From Paenibacillus sp. FSL R5-0766 (GTDB lineage: Bacteria; Bacillota; Bacilli; Paenibacillales; Paenibacillaceae): 64,000 bases of DNA. This document shows positions 28,432 through 38,176 of this stretch, in pieces. The stretch covers positions 1,550,001-1,614,000 of the forward strand of contig NZ_CP150227.1 in assembly GCF_037971845.1 (NCBI RefSeq). The letters are read 5' to 3'. The translations under genes were made by a program, and so were the position numbers. The notes beneath the pieces were generated by a model, which worked only from the letters and a program-made list of their open reading frames with translations, was not told the DNA's origin and ran no database searches. How positions within the stretch are numbered: the first letter of the stretch is position 1; every line of letters starts with the position of its first letter.

Positions 28432-30267
28432 ATGACAGCATCCAATGAATATCGTTTTCAAGTGAATCTGAGCGGGATGATCCAGATTTTATCCAACCAT
28501 CTATATAGCAGTCCTAAAGTGTTCTTGCGAGAACTGATGCAGAATGCGACGGATGCGATTACCGCACGAACGGAGGCGGAGCCAGGGTATCAGGGTGAAG
28601 TGCGAGTTGAACTGACGGGAACAGGTGAGCAATTGACCATGATGGTGGAGGACAACGGCATCGGCTTGACTGAAGCTGACATCCATGAATTCCTGGCCAT
28701 GATTGGACAATCCTCGAAGCGCGGACAGCAAGCAATGCTGGATGGAGAGTCTTCGTTTATCGGGCGTTTCGGGATTGGGTTGTTATCCTGTTTCATGGTG
28801 AGTCACGAAATCGTCATGCTGACGCAATCCGCGAAGGGCGGCCCTTCGATGGAGTGGCGGGGCAAGCCGGATGGCACCTATACGATTCGACAGTTGGACA
28901 CACAGCTGTCCCCGGGGACCAAAGTATATCTGCGTTGCACACCGGACGCGGCGCACTACTTTGAACCAGATTATGTGAAAGAAGCTCTGTTCTATTACGG
29001 AGCGTTATTGCCGTATCCGGTCACGTTGCATCATGACGGCGCGCAACATGTGGTGAATAGCGAGACACCGATCTGGCTGATGGACCCTGCGCTCGCACGT
29101 TCACGCAGATCAGAGGTATTGGCATTTGGTGAACGTCTGCTTGGCGAGCAGTTCCAAGACTTCATTCCGTTGACGACAGCTTCAGGCCGTACCGGAGGTA
29201 TTGCTTTTGTACTGCCACACGCGGTTAATCTCAATGCCAAGCGTTCTCACCGGGTTTACCTGAAGCGAATGCTGATTTCGGAGAAGGCTGAGAACATTTT
29301 GCCAGAGTGGGCTTTCTTCGTGAAATGTCTGATCTGGACAGATGAGCTTCAACCGACGGCATCACGGGAACATTTTTATGAAAATGAGAAGCTGGAGGAA
29401 GTTCGCTCCGAACTCGGAGACGCACTTCGCAAGGGACTGGCCGACATGGCTGAGAGCCAGACGGAACGGCTACAGAAGCTGATTCGCCTGCATGCCCTGT
29501 CCATGAAGGCACTAGCTGTACAGGATCAGGCATTCTACGCGATGATTCATCGCTGGCTGCCTTTTGAGAGCACGAGGGGTCACCGTGAACTGGGTGAGCT
29601 AATTGATGAAGGAGAGACATTGTATTTCACGTCCTCTGTTGATGAGTACCGTCAGATTCATCATGTGGCATCCGCACAATCGATGCTGGTGATTAATGGT
29701 GGTTACATCTATGACAGCGAGTTGATGGCTACACTGCCGATGACTGTGCACAACGTACGCACGGAGCGGCTACAGCCGGATCAGGTCTCGATGAGTTTCA
29801 CCGATGTGCCACCCGCTGAGCGTAATCAGTATTACGATGCGTTGCGACTGGCCGATTCTGCCTTACAGCGCTTCCGTTGTCGGGCTGAGGTGAAAGGTTT
29901 TAAGCCATCGGATCTGCCAGTGTTGTTCACGCTGTCTCAGGAATCCTCAACACTTCGTGCGCTTGAAAAAGCAAGCGAGGAGAGCACGGAATTGTTCTCG
30001 TCTGTTCTGGGTTCATTGTCTTCTGGCATGAGTTCAGCAGGGTACTCAACCTTGTATTTGAACGTGAGTAATCCGATCATTCAGCGGGTACTGACATCAC
30101 CGGATGACCAGATGACACCGATTGCCATCGAAATGTTATACGTCAATGCACTGATGATGGGGCATTATGCCATGAGCAAGCAGGAGCTTGAAGTGTTAAA
30201 TCAGGGCATTGTTCGTTTTATTGATTGGGGTTTGCGTGCAAATACAGATCGTAAGGGGGATGCCTGA
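28432..30267 (+). CDS. Hsp90-family ATPase (HtpG-like, divergent)
   Basis: A 611-aa GHKL ATPase. The Bergerat motifs are clear: LRELMQNATDAI (residues 34-45, ATP-coordinating Asn), VEDNGIGLT and FIGRFGIGLLSCFMV. The middle domain has the HtpG-like words VYLKRMLISEKAENILPEWAFFVKCLIWTDELQPTASREHFYE, including the Arg used in ATP hydrolysis. The last 200 residues do not resemble the HtpG dimerisation domain closely. Its stop overlaps the start of a helical-repeat gene (TGATG), so the two products probably work as a pair. It belongs to a side branch of Hsp90 proteins, not the main chaperone. Confidence 0.9.
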   Translation: MTASNEYRFQVNLSGMIQILSNHLYSSPKVFLRELMQNATDAITARTEAEPGYQGEVRVELTGTGEQLTMMVEDNGIGLTEADIHEFLAMIGQSSKRGQQAMLDGESSFIGRFGIGLLSCFMVSHEIVMLTQSAKGGPSMEWRGKPDGTYTIRQLDTQLSPGTKVYLRCTPDAAHYFEPDYVKEALFYYGALLPYPVTLHHDGAQHVVNSETPIWLMDPALARSRRSEVLAFGERLLGEQFQDFIPLTTASGRTGGIAFVLPHAVNLNAKRSHRVYLKRMLISEKAENILPEWAFFVKCLIWTDELQPTASREHFYENEKLEEVRSELGDALRKGLADMAESQTERLQKLIRLHALSMKALAVQDQAFYAMIHRWLPFESTRGHRELGELIDEGETLYFTSSVDEYRQIHHVASAQSMLVINGGYIYDSELMATLPMTVHNVRTERLQPDQVSMSFTDVPPAERNQYYDALRLADSALQRFRCRAEVKGFKPSDLPVLFTLSQESSTLRALEKASEESTELFSSVLGSLSSGMSSAGYSTLYLNVSNPIIQRVLTSPDDQMTPIAIEMLYVNALMMGHYAMSKQELEVLNQGIVRFIDWGLRANTDRKGDA

Positions 30268-31316
30268 TGAAGACAGAGATGGATTTTGAAGAACTGATGG
30301 ACGAGGCCTATGGTTTGCCCAATGGTCCGGCGAAGCTTGGTATGCTGGAGGAAGCGGCAAGAGTTGCCGATGTGAACGGCATGGAGGAAGAGGCATACGA
30401 AGCAAGATCGGAGATTGTGGAGACAGCAACATTCTGTGGTTATCCGATGAAAGCGCTGATTGCTTTTTCCTGGCAGCTGGGCAAGTTCGACCAACAGCCC
30501 GAAGAATATGATGAAGAAACGTTAATGTGGTCGTACAAATGGATATTGGGCAAGATGCCCGACTTCCCGGAAATATCACGTGAGAAGATCCTGGAGCTGT
30601 TGGAGGATTTTGGACGGCGTTTCAAGTCCTACGGTTACAGCGAACGCTCCTACTGGTATTATCGGTTCCGGATCTTTATGGATTTTGGGGAGCTGGAGGA
30701 AGCGGGACGCAGTTATGATCGATTCAGAACGATGGATCGTGACTTTATGAGTGATTGCGAAGCCTGTGAGCAGGATGAGATTATGCGTTATTTCTTGTTA
30801 AAAGGAGACGATGAGAAGGTATTGGAGGCGGCACAGCCTATCCTGAAAGGGCGTATGAGCTGTGCAGAGATTCCGCATCTGACTTTGTCTGAAATTTTGA
30901 TGCCACTATATCGGTTGGGACGGACTGCGGAAGCAGATAAACATCAGACCAAGGGATATCGCCTGATTAAAGGCCAGAACGATTTTGTGCAGAGTTTTGC
31001 GGAGCAGATGGATTATCTCACACGTACGAATCCGGCAAAAGGCATTGATGTGCTGGAGGAAACACTGGTGTTTGCTGCTGATCATGAAGATCCTTACGCC
31101 AAAATGTTGTTCTATGCCAGAGCAGCATCGTTGCTTCGCCGCTGGGTGGAGGAATCTCCAGAATACCGATTGCGTCTGCCAGCATCCTTCCCGTATGAAG
31201 GTGACCCGGGCGACCTGCTCAAGCTGGCCGATTACTTTGCGGAGTATGCTCAGACCGCTGCAGCCAAGTTTGATCAGCGCAACGGGAACCACCATGTATC
31301 TTCGTTGATCGAATAG
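30267..31316 (+). CDS. TPR-like helical-repeat partner of the Hsp90-like ATPase
   Basis: A 349-aa soluble protein, all alpha-helical in appearance. It has repeating helix pairs (GMEEEAYEARSEIVETATFCGYPMKALIAFSW, ELEEAGRSYDRFRTMD, RLGRTAEADKHQTKGYRLI) that resemble tetratricopeptide repeats without the strict consensus. The ATG overlaps the stop of the Hsp90-like gene and uses the AAGGGGGA just before it. In eukaryotes TPR proteins are classic Hsp90 co-chaperones; a matching bacterial pairing in one operon is suggestive. It ends at a strong terminator. Function not established. Confidence 0.75.
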   Translation: MKTEMDFEELMDEAYGLPNGPAKLGMLEEAARVADVNGMEEEAYEARSEIVETATFCGYPMKALIAFSWQLGKFDQQPEEYDEETLMWSYKWILGKMPDFPEISREKILELLEDFGRRFKSYGYSERSYWYYRFRIFMDFGELEEAGRSYDRFRTMDRDFMSDCEACEQDEIMRYFLLKGDDEKVLEAAQPILKGRMSCAEIPHLTLSEILMPLYRLGRTAEADKHQTKGYRLIKGQNDFVQSFAEQMDYLTRTNPAKGIDVLEETLVFAADHEDPYAKMLFYARAASLLRRWVEESPEYRLRLPASFPYEGDPGDLLKLADYFAEYAQTAAAKFDQRNGNHHVSSLIE

Positions 31317-31368
31317 AGACGGATATAACTGAGTAACAGATCGCTATAATAAGTTATGAAAAGTAACG

Positions 31369-31419
31369 AAACAGGCTTGTTCGAGAAGGATCGTACCCTT
31401 CTGAACAAGCCTGTTTTTT
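31369..31419. terminator. Strong bidirectional terminator
   Basis: The stem AACAGGCTTGTTC-GAGAAGG / CCTTCT-GAACAAGCCTGTT is followed by six T. It serves the convergent helical-repeat and SLH-hydrolase genes. Confidence 0.93.
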
Positions 31420-31468
31420 CTTGCATCATAAGCATGATCAATCTAATCGGTATGAAGATGTTTTATTT

Positions 31469-33676
31469 TTATTGTGCTGAAGTCGCAGAAGGGACCGGCG
31501 CTGGTACTGGAACCGGTGCAGTTTCAGATGTCTCCTCTGCAGCTTCGGCTTCTTCAGCAGGTTCCGCTTGCGGCTGCTGAGCAGCCATCAGTTCAGCGAC
31601 GATTTGATCTGTTGGTTGGGTAAGCAGCGCATACATGATCGCAGCCTCTTCCTGACGAATCAGAGGTTTGCGGGAAAGGAAATCAACGGATCCATCTTCC
31701 AGCACTTTTACCTCAGGTCCATGGATACCAAGCTTCGCCATCATCTGAACGGCTGGTACAGCCCATGGGTCCGTGTGTCCCGCAAGTTTGACATCCGTGA
31801 ACAGTTCACTAGGATATTGCAGTTGCAGAATTCTCCACATCATGACCATGGCTTCCTGTCGGATAATCACTTGATCCGGCTTAAACTGTTGTTCGTCCGT
31901 CCCAGTAATCATACCCATTTCATATCCGAGTTGAATATATCCGGCTGCTGCATGATCTGCCCAGTCGGTGCCAGCAGGAGGCGTAGTTTTGCTGGGCTTC
32001 AATCCACTCAGTTTAAGGGTGTTCTCAATAAATTCAGCTCGTGTCACACCTGTTTTTGGTTGGAAAGACTTGTTGCCATCATTCTCATAATATCCAAGAG
32101 ATTGTATGGCGTAGATGGCTTCAGCATAAGGACTGTTCTCACGAACATCCCGGAAGCCCATAGGCTTTTGACCTTTTTTCTCATAGCCCATAGGGTTGAG
32201 GTAAGGTTCTTTCATGTATGTGGTGCCATCTGCATATTCTTTGAATGCTGTGAATTGACCAGTCAATTCATCTTTGAAGAGATTATCCTCCACTTGAATC
32301 AGGTTGCGTTGACCCAGGAATACATCGTTAATACTTAGTTGTCCTGGCTTATCCCCGCCACCTTTCAAGGAACTTACAATCGTGCTAAGTCGAAGATCCG
32401 CGTACAATCCGGTGAAGCGTTGCAGCTCAGCTGCGGATTGCGGCGTGTAATCCTTGAACTGTACAGGCTCTGCATATTGTGGGAAGAAGCTCTGAATGAA
32501 TGCAGGGTAGAACAGATTACGAAGTGCTCCATTTTGATTATACGTCAGGAAAACGCCTGTATTTTGCTCGGGAATAAGGAAGAGATAAGAGCTGAATCCG
32601 GTCAGGTCGCCTGCTTTTGTAATAACTTTTGGACTACTTCCTGCACCGGGAAGCTGAAATGCAGCTTCGAATCCATAGGTGGTGTTTGGTAACAGTGGAT
32701 GAATGGAAGAACGGTACTGTTCCATGCTTTTCACCGTGGATTCCTTGAGAATCCGCTCGTTGTCCTTCACGCCATCATTCAGGAAAGCGATCATGAACTT
32801 CCCAATGTCTTCTGCGGTAGACAACATGCCGCCTTGAGGCATAGGTGTTGGAGCAATAGTGTACAGATCAAGCGGATTGTGTGCCGCATCATAGCCTGTA
32901 GCCAGCTGATTTTGGAACTTTTTGTCCAGCATGAAACTGCTGTTATCCATTCCCAACGGTTTGAAGATATGTTGTTGCATGTAGGATTCAAAAGGCTCGC
33001 CGCTTACATTCTCAACAATCATGCCAAGCAGCAAAAATGAGAAATTATCGTACATGTAGGCGGTACCAGGCTCTCGAACGACAGGAGGCATATGTTGCTG
33101 TGCGTAATCCTCCATCGCTATGTACTTGTCAAAATCAGTATGGATGTCTTCCTGCTGCGGATCACGGATCTCGAATCCGGTCGTGTGTGTGAGCAGGTTC
33201 TCCACAGTTACAGGTTTGTCAAAAGGATTATCAAATTGGAGCCCTTTCACATAGGTCTGAAAGTCAGCTTGCAGATCAACCTTGCCTTGCTCTACCAGCT
33301 GCATTACAGCTGCTGACGTGAACGTTTTGGAGACAGAGGCTACACGGAAGGCCGTATTTTTCGGATCGATCGCTGTTTTGCTCTCCACATCGGAGAAGCC
33401 ATATCCTTTTTCCGCCAGTACTTTGCCATCTTTCACAACAACGACGGAGGCTCCCACATAATGGGCTTTTGCCTCAGGTGAATCGAAGAATGAATCCAGA
33501 AATGCTGTAGCTGATTCGGTTGTCAGCGCTTTCGTCTTTCCTTGTTCAGCAGCTACTGGAGTTGCGGTCTCCGCCTGAACTGCGGGTACCCACAGACTGA
33601 GAGACAGAACCACAGCCATAAAAGCTCCTGTTAGGGAGGTGAACCTGAAACGGGTCTTTCGTTTGGATAAATGCAT
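31469..33676 (-). CDS. Secreted class C beta-lactamase-like hydrolase with SLH domains
   Basis: A 735-aa exported serine hydrolase. The signal peptide is cleaved near VQA-ET (residue 36). The penicillin-binding-like fold carries SVSK (Ser114 nucleophile, Lys117) and the YDN triad tyrosine motif near residue 205. After about residue 520 surface-layer homology repeats appear (YAEAIYAIQSLGYYENDGNKSFQPKTGVTRAEFIE; GYIQLGYEMGMITGTDEQQFKPDQVIIRQEAMVMM), which tether it to the cell wall. The end is a low-complexity Glu/Ala/Pro tail. It probably acts on peptidoglycan stems or D-amino-acid peptides or esters, not mainly on beta-lactams. Confidence 0.9.
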   Translation of the reverse strand: MHLSKRKTRFRFTSLTGAFMAVVLSLSLWVPAVQAETATPVAAEQGKTKALTTESATAFLDSFFDSPEAKAHYVGASVVVVKDGKVLAEKGYGFSDVESKTAIDPKNTAFRVASVSKTFTSAAVMQLVEQGKVDLQADFQTYVKGLQFDNPFDKPVTVENLLTHTTGFEIRDPQQEDIHTDFDKYIAMEDYAQQHMPPVVREPGTAYMYDNFSFLLLGMIVENVSGEPFESYMQQHIFKPLGMDNSSFMLDKKFQNQLATGYDAAHNPLDLYTIAPTPMPQGGMLSTAEDIGKFMIAFLNDGVKDNERILKESTVKSMEQYRSSIHPLLPNTTYGFEAAFQLPGAGSSPKVITKAGDLTGFSSYLFLIPEQNTGVFLTYNQNGALRNLFYPAFIQSFFPQYAEPVQFKDYTPQSAAELQRFTGLYADLRLSTIVSSLKGGGDKPGQLSINDVFLGQRNLIQVEDNLFKDELTGQFTAFKEYADGTTYMKEPYLNPMGYEKKGQKPMGFRDVRENSPYAEAIYAIQSLGYYENDGNKSFQPKTGVTRAEFIENTLKLSGLKPSKTTPPAGTDWADHAAAGYIQLGYEMGMITGTDEQQFKPDQVIIRQEAMVMMWRILQLQYPSELFTDVKLAGHTDPWAVPAVQMMAKLGIHGPEVKVLEDGSVDFLSRKPLIRQEEAAIMYALLTQPTDQIVAELMAAQQPQAEPAEEAEAAEETSETAPVPVPAPVPSATSAQ

Positions 33677-33726
33677 GCAAACACTCCTTTATGAAAATAT
33701 TTACAAAATAGTTACCTAACCATGTA

Positions 33727-34497
33727 TTACTGATTACTCGCACGATAGGTTTCACGATAATAGATTCCGATGTTGGCAATCCAGATTACAGAGAGCATTA
33801 CAATTGGGAATGGAGCAAAGGTAAAGAGCATCGAATATAGAACCATAGAGACCATTCCAACACCAAGAAGTACATTCATCATCTGAAAAGAACGATAGGC
33901 TGCACGATAGACAATCCATTTCTCGCCTTCATCCAGCTTCTCAAAATGATCTTTCTTCATATTGCGCGAGTTCAGATCCAGAGTGCGTTCAGGATAATAA
34001 CGGTTGTATCGCTTCACAGTCAGAGTTTGCACGACCACAACGATGATAATAGAGATACACGAAGCAACGAGATTCAAGAGGTTGAACAGTTCTGGAGAAT
34101 TCTGCATGGTTCGGTTGGATGCATACAAGGACAAGGCAAGTGCTGCCCAGGTAAACGTAAGAATAACGCTGAATCCGCTGAGTATCATCGCTTTTCCGAG
34201 GGAGCGCTCTGCGGGAGAGATGAGTGAATCGGAATCTCCATAAGCATCATTTTCCATGGGAGGGACAGATGGTGTGCGGGAGAGACTGAAGATGTTCCAC
34301 ACCGTCATAACTACCACAAGAGCCGCCAGGATTGCGAATAAAAGATCATAGTCATAATACACGGACAGCGTCCAGTTCAAGTCAGAAGGGAGTTTACTGA
34401 CTCCGCTAGCGCCGAGAAAACCAACTACAGCGCCACCGGCTGCATACAAGGGAAGACGCAACCGCTTTTTAATGGACGAGGATGATGAATTTTTCAT
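33727..34497 (-). CDS. DUF3169-like membrane protein
   Basis: A 256-aa integral membrane protein with about six hydrophobic segments in pairs. The start is the ATG at 34497, 1 nt after the stop of the XRE-type regulator, using the ribosome binding site GGTGGAG inside that gene's end. It matches my memory of DUF3169 proteins, which travel with a small XRE-type regulator in Bacillota. Function unknown. Confidence 0.75.
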   Translation of the reverse strand: MKNSSSSSIKKRLRLPLYAAGGAVVGFLGASGVSKLPSDLNWTLSVYYDYDLLFAILAALVVVMTVWNIFSLSRTPSVPPMENDAYGDSDSLISPAERSLGKAMILSGFSVILTFTWAALALSLYASNRTMQNSPELFNLLNLVASCISIIIVVVVQTLTVKRYNRYYPERTLDLNSRNMKKDHFEKLDEGEKWIVYRAAYRSFQMMNVLLGVGMVSMVLYSMLFTFAPFPIVMLSVIWIANIGIYYRETYRASNQ

Positions 34498-34498
34498 T

Positions 34499-34708
34499 TT
34501 AATCTCCACCTTTCAGTTCAAAGATTTTTTCGACAGGTTCACGAAATACATGTGCTATTTTTAGTGCCAGAACGACCGACGGAGAGTAATCTCCGCGCTC
34601 AATCAGGGCAATGGTTTGACGGGATGCACCAATGAGTTTGGCTAGTTCTGCTTGGGATAGCCGGTCTCTGGCTCGTAACTCCCGAACGTGATTGTGTAAT
34701 TCTTCCAC
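34499..34708 (-). CDS. Small XRE-family regulator
   Basis: A 69-aa Cro/C1-type helix-turn-helix protein (LSQAELAKLIGASRQTIALIERGDYSPS) with the closing FREPVEKIFELK typical of the YozG/YvaO-like group. The start is GTG at 34708 behind GGAGGTGA. It is in an operon with the DUF3169-like membrane protein, with no room between the genes. The AT-rich region upstream (34735-34795) holds repeated ATGTAAA/TTTACAT-like words and may be its own operator. Confidence 0.88.
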   Translation of the reverse strand: MEELHNHVRELRARDRLSQAELAKLIGASRQTIALIERGDYSPSVVLALKIAHVFREPVEKIFELKGGD

Positions 34709-34812
34709 TTGCTCACCTCCATGAACCTAATGTACATGATATTTTACTAAATGTAAACTATAACATACAAAATGTTAAAGATCATTTACTTCTAAACGTT
34801 GATCATGGACAT

Positions 34813-34837
34813 GAAAAAGAGAGCCAGTTGGGCTCCC
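34813..34837 (-). terminator. Small terminator after the MFS gene
   Basis: The stem GAGCC / GGCTC is followed on the minus strand by a five-T run, about 45 nt past the MFS stop codon. Confidence 0.55.
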
Positions 34838-34882
34838 TAGGATGATTATTTTGTTGTCCGAAAAGTTGCCAGAAAAGTGAAA

Positions 34883-36133
34883 TCAAGATGCATCTGCACA
34901 CGGCAGATGTTGATTCTGTTCCTCTGCCTTCCGAAGTAACATTCGGAAAAAGATGAGCGCTCCAAGCCCCATCAGGACATACAGGCCAGCCATCGCATAG
35001 GAGGGAAGAAAGGCTCCAATGGTTAACCCGAGACTGCCAAGAAGGGCAGCAGCGTTGTAACTCAACCCGTCAGCAGCCATATAGGCAGCACGGTCCGAAT
35101 CTGGAATCATACCCGCGAGCATGACCTGACGAACAGGGGCGTACATCAACTCTCCAATGGTTAGCAATATAGCGGATGAGATGAGTAACCAGGCCCAGTT
35201 ACTGAAAGCAAGTACGGTGAAACCTGCGGTGTAGAGGAGCATACCAACAGTCATAATAGATCGGGACTGGAAGCGACCTATCCATCTGGAGAATGGAATG
35301 GCAACCAAGGCGACCATTACGGTGTTGATGACCATGATCAGGCTGAACATATGCAGACCTGAGACATCTGAGCCGAACAGTTGAGCGGTGAATTCATTTT
35401 TTAGCCGAACAGCGATGTATTTATCCAACTGAAATTCCAGGGAGACTGCAAGTACAGTAGCCGTGAAAAATATCATGAAACGTTTGTCCTGAAAGACCGC
35501 CCAGTACGTTTTCAGTATGTTCCTCTGGATGGGAGTATCGTCACAACCAAATACACGTTTATCCATTGTTTCACGAATCATAAAGATCAAAATAAACAGG
35601 GTAGCTAGGCTTTCAAGGCATACCAGACTGAACAATAGGAAACGAAATGATTCGAAAAATAGCCCGCCCATCAGTGCACCAAAAGTTACAGCAACGTTTG
35701 TTGTCCAATATTGCAACCCATATACATAATGACGTTCATGTTCACTGCTCACGTCGACAATCATGGCATTAGCAATCGGCACGGTAATTCCTGAACTGAG
35801 ACTGCTGAGCAGAAACATGAGACAAGTGACGATGATCGAATCCATCCACGGCGAGTTGGCGATGGCTAAGCCGAGTAGAGCCACGACCTGGAGACTTTGT
35901 GCGATCACCATCAATTTCTTCCGTCCAATCCGGTCAGACCAATATCCTGCCCACAATCCCACAATCATGGACGCCACAATATTGACAGTCAATAACAACC
36001 CCGCCAAACCTGCGCCAATCTGAATACTCAGATAGATCGCCATGAATGGAATGATGGACTTCTGGGTCAGATCGGTGAAAAAATCAGTAATGATACGTAT
36101 CCTGATGTTCGGGTGCAGATCGGCGTATTTCAT
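34883..36133 (-). CDS. Major facilitator superfamily transporter
   Basis: A 416-aa, twelve-segment MFS protein. The loop 2-3 motif GYWSDRIGRKKLMV is clear, as is the early segment FFTDLTQKSIIPFMAIYLS common to MdtH/YqgA-like drug exporters. The start is the ATG at 36133 behind GGAAGGAAG; the frame is open for 28 more codons without a usable ribosome binding site. It is divergent from an SgrR-like gene 123 nt away, an arrangement often found with sugar or drug efflux pumps. The substrate is unknown. Confidence 0.9.
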   Translation of the reverse strand: MKYADLHPNIRIRIITDFFTDLTQKSIIPFMAIYLSIQIGAGLAGLLLTVNIVASMIVGLWAGYWSDRIGRKKLMVIAQSLQVVALLGLAIANSPWMDSIIVTCLMFLLSSLSSGITVPIANAMIVDVSSEHERHYVYGLQYWTTNVAVTFGALMGGLFFESFRFLLFSLVCLESLATLFILIFMIRETMDKRVFGCDDTPIQRNILKTYWAVFQDKRFMIFFTATVLAVSLEFQLDKYIAVRLKNEFTAQLFGSDVSGLHMFSLIMVINTVMVALVAIPFSRWIGRFQSRSIMTVGMLLYTAGFTVLAFSNWAWLLISSAILLTIGELMYAPVRQVMLAGMIPDSDRAAYMAADGLSYNAAALLGSLGLTIGAFLPSYAMAGLYVLMGLGALIFFRMLLRKAEEQNQHLPCADAS

Positions 36134-36256
36134 AAGTCGTTTTTCTTCCTTCCCACTGGTCATGTTGATATAACTGAGTATAATGGAGGAAAACCTGAAG
36201 AAAAACTGTAGAAGCATCCGGATGGATTTCGTATTTTAGCAGAAGGTAGGGCATAT

Positions 36257-38140
36257 ATGGACGTATCAGAACATTACATTCAACTGCGAGTAAACTTTCC
36301 ACATGTGCAAGATGAACAAGAAGTACATACGAAGATAGGTGAACTTGCCGATCTATTATGTTGTACCATGCGCAATATGAACCTCATTATGAACAAATTC
36401 AAGGAGAATGGATGGGTCAGGTGGAACCCGCAGCGCGGAAGAGGCAAAAAATCGATGCTGGTATTTTGTGTCCCGTTGCTTGAAGTGGCGCGTGAACGAT
36501 TTGACCATCTCCTGGATGGGAACAGGATGGAGGACGCCTATGAACTGGCTGCCACCTTGCCAATTACGATGAGAGAACATCTGATGCAGCAAATGCAGCA
36601 GCAATTCGGTCTGCGTTCGAATAAAGGGGACAGAGGACGAGTGGATACATTGCGGATTCCACGGAATATCCCTTTTAAGACATTGGATCCCACGCAGACG
36701 GCTATGTGGGGAGAAGTTTTTATTGTTGCGGAGGTTTTTGATTGTTTGGTTCGCTATAATGCTGAACACCAGGTCTGTGAACCGAGTCTGGCTGTGGCAT
36801 GGGAGAGTCATTCGGAGGGGAGGGAATGGACCTTTTATCTGCACAAAGGTATACCATTTCATCATGGCAGAATATTGGATGCAGAGGACGTGAAGTTTAC
36901 CTTTGATCGCATTATCTCTGACAATAGTAACCCGTGCAGGCCTCTGTTTGGATCTATTGAGCGCATAGAGACGTTGGACGAATTGACTGTACGTTTTGTG
37001 TTAAACAAGCCAAACTTCATGTTCCCGGATCTGATGAGCAGTATGTCTGCATCGATCTTGCCGAGAGATGTGGAGATGAATCCGCTCCATCCGATTGGAA
37101 CAGGACCTTATCGGTTGACGCGGCATGATTCCAAGCTGCTTGTGTTGGAAGTATTCCCTTCCTACTTCCGAGGCCGAGCCTATATTGACCGCGTTGAAAT
37201 ATGGCAACTTCCCCATTCTGGGAGGGTGGAGTCCGTCATCAAGCATAATATATTTCCGGATGCGGAGCCTCGTGCCGTGCAGCATGAGATGCAGGGTGGC
37301 ATGTATATGACGTTTAATATGCAGAAGGAAGGGCCACAGCATGATGTGAATTTTCGCCGGGCTGTTCAACAGCTATTGAATGCGAAGGAGTTGTCACAAG
37401 TGCTCGGAAGCACGAACACGCAGGCTGCCTATAGTCTGATTCGAGGACGAGTACAGCAACCTTTAAAGGTGGGTTCAGATCAAGGGGAGCCATGGAAACA
37501 GCAATCGGAACAACCGGATGGTTCGGTCACACCTGTACCTGAACTTTCCTTGGAGACCTCACTGGCGCGGGCCTCAGCATTATTGCGTCATAGCTCTTAT
37601 CAAGGGCAGAGTTTAAGTCTGTGGGTGGAAGAAGGCGAGAAGCTGGAGGCAGATATGGTCTGGTTTGCAGAGAGAAGTAGACAGATTGGCCTACATATCA
37701 ACATTATGCAGGGAGATCCGATCCATGCCGTCTATCAAGATGGGTTCGGGGATTGTGATCTGATCTATACAGGAGAAATCTTCAATGATCATGTCGTGCT
37801 GAGTCTCGTGACGATGTACACCTTCCAGAACACGTTATTCCTGATTGCGATGAATGATTACTGGAGACATGAACTGGAACAGGAATGTGGACGAGTGGTC
37901 ATGATCCAGGAACCTGCGGAGCGGTTGAGTAGATTGATTCGGCTAGAAGATCGACTGATTCAGGAGGCGTTACTTCTGCCCACATACAGCTTCAAGGAAG
38001 AACACGCCCATCATGATTCGTTGCGAGATTATCGTCTTGCGGGGTATGGTCTGCCTGATCTGCGCAGATTGTGGGTGAAGAGAAGCCCTGGGGCCGCTGA
38101 AGAGGATACGAGTTATCCGGTGTATATTCCGTTGTGGTAG
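36257..38140 (+). CDS. SgrR-like regulator with periplasmic-binding-protein domain
   Basis: A 627-aa cytoplasmic protein. The N-terminal ~110 residues are a winged-helix DNA-binding domain (GELADLLCCTMRNMNLIMNKFKENGWVRWNPQRGRGK) and the rest is an oligopeptide-binding-protein fold used as a sensor (FDCLVRYNAEHQVCEPSLAVAWE, FYLHKGIPFHHGRILDAEDVKFTFDRI, HPIGTGPYRLTR). E. coli SgrR has this design. It has no signal peptide. The start ATG follows AGAAGGTAGG. It most likely controls the divergent MFS gene. Confidence 0.9.
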   Translation: MDVSEHYIQLRVNFPHVQDEQEVHTKIGELADLLCCTMRNMNLIMNKFKENGWVRWNPQRGRGKKSMLVFCVPLLEVARERFDHLLDGNRMEDAYELAATLPITMREHLMQQMQQQFGLRSNKGDRGRVDTLRIPRNIPFKTLDPTQTAMWGEVFIVAEVFDCLVRYNAEHQVCEPSLAVAWESHSEGREWTFYLHKGIPFHHGRILDAEDVKFTFDRIISDNSNPCRPLFGSIERIETLDELTVRFVLNKPNFMFPDLMSSMSASILPRDVEMNPLHPIGTGPYRLTRHDSKLLVLEVFPSYFRGRAYIDRVEIWQLPHSGRVESVIKHNIFPDAEPRAVQHEMQGGMYMTFNMQKEGPQHDVNFRRAVQQLLNAKELSQVLGSTNTQAAYSLIRGRVQQPLKVGSDQGEPWKQQSEQPDGSVTPVPELSLETSLARASALLRHSSYQGQSLSLWVEEGEKLEADMVWFAERSRQIGLHINIMQGDPIHAVYQDGFGDCDLIYTGEIFNDHVVLSLVTMYTFQNTLFLIAMNDYWRHELEQECGRVVMIQEPAERLSRLIRLEDRLIQEALLLPTYSFKEEHAHHDSLRDYRLAGYGLPDLRRLWVKRSPGAAEEDTSYPVYIPLW

Positions 38141-38176
38141 GATTAGCTGCCACAACGGAAATGAATCAGGCGTTTT

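Noticed and set aside
31568..33040. Plus-strand frames of 256, 117 and 113 aa
   Set aside because: Antisense to the SLH hydrolase, which has a signal peptide and catalytic motifs.
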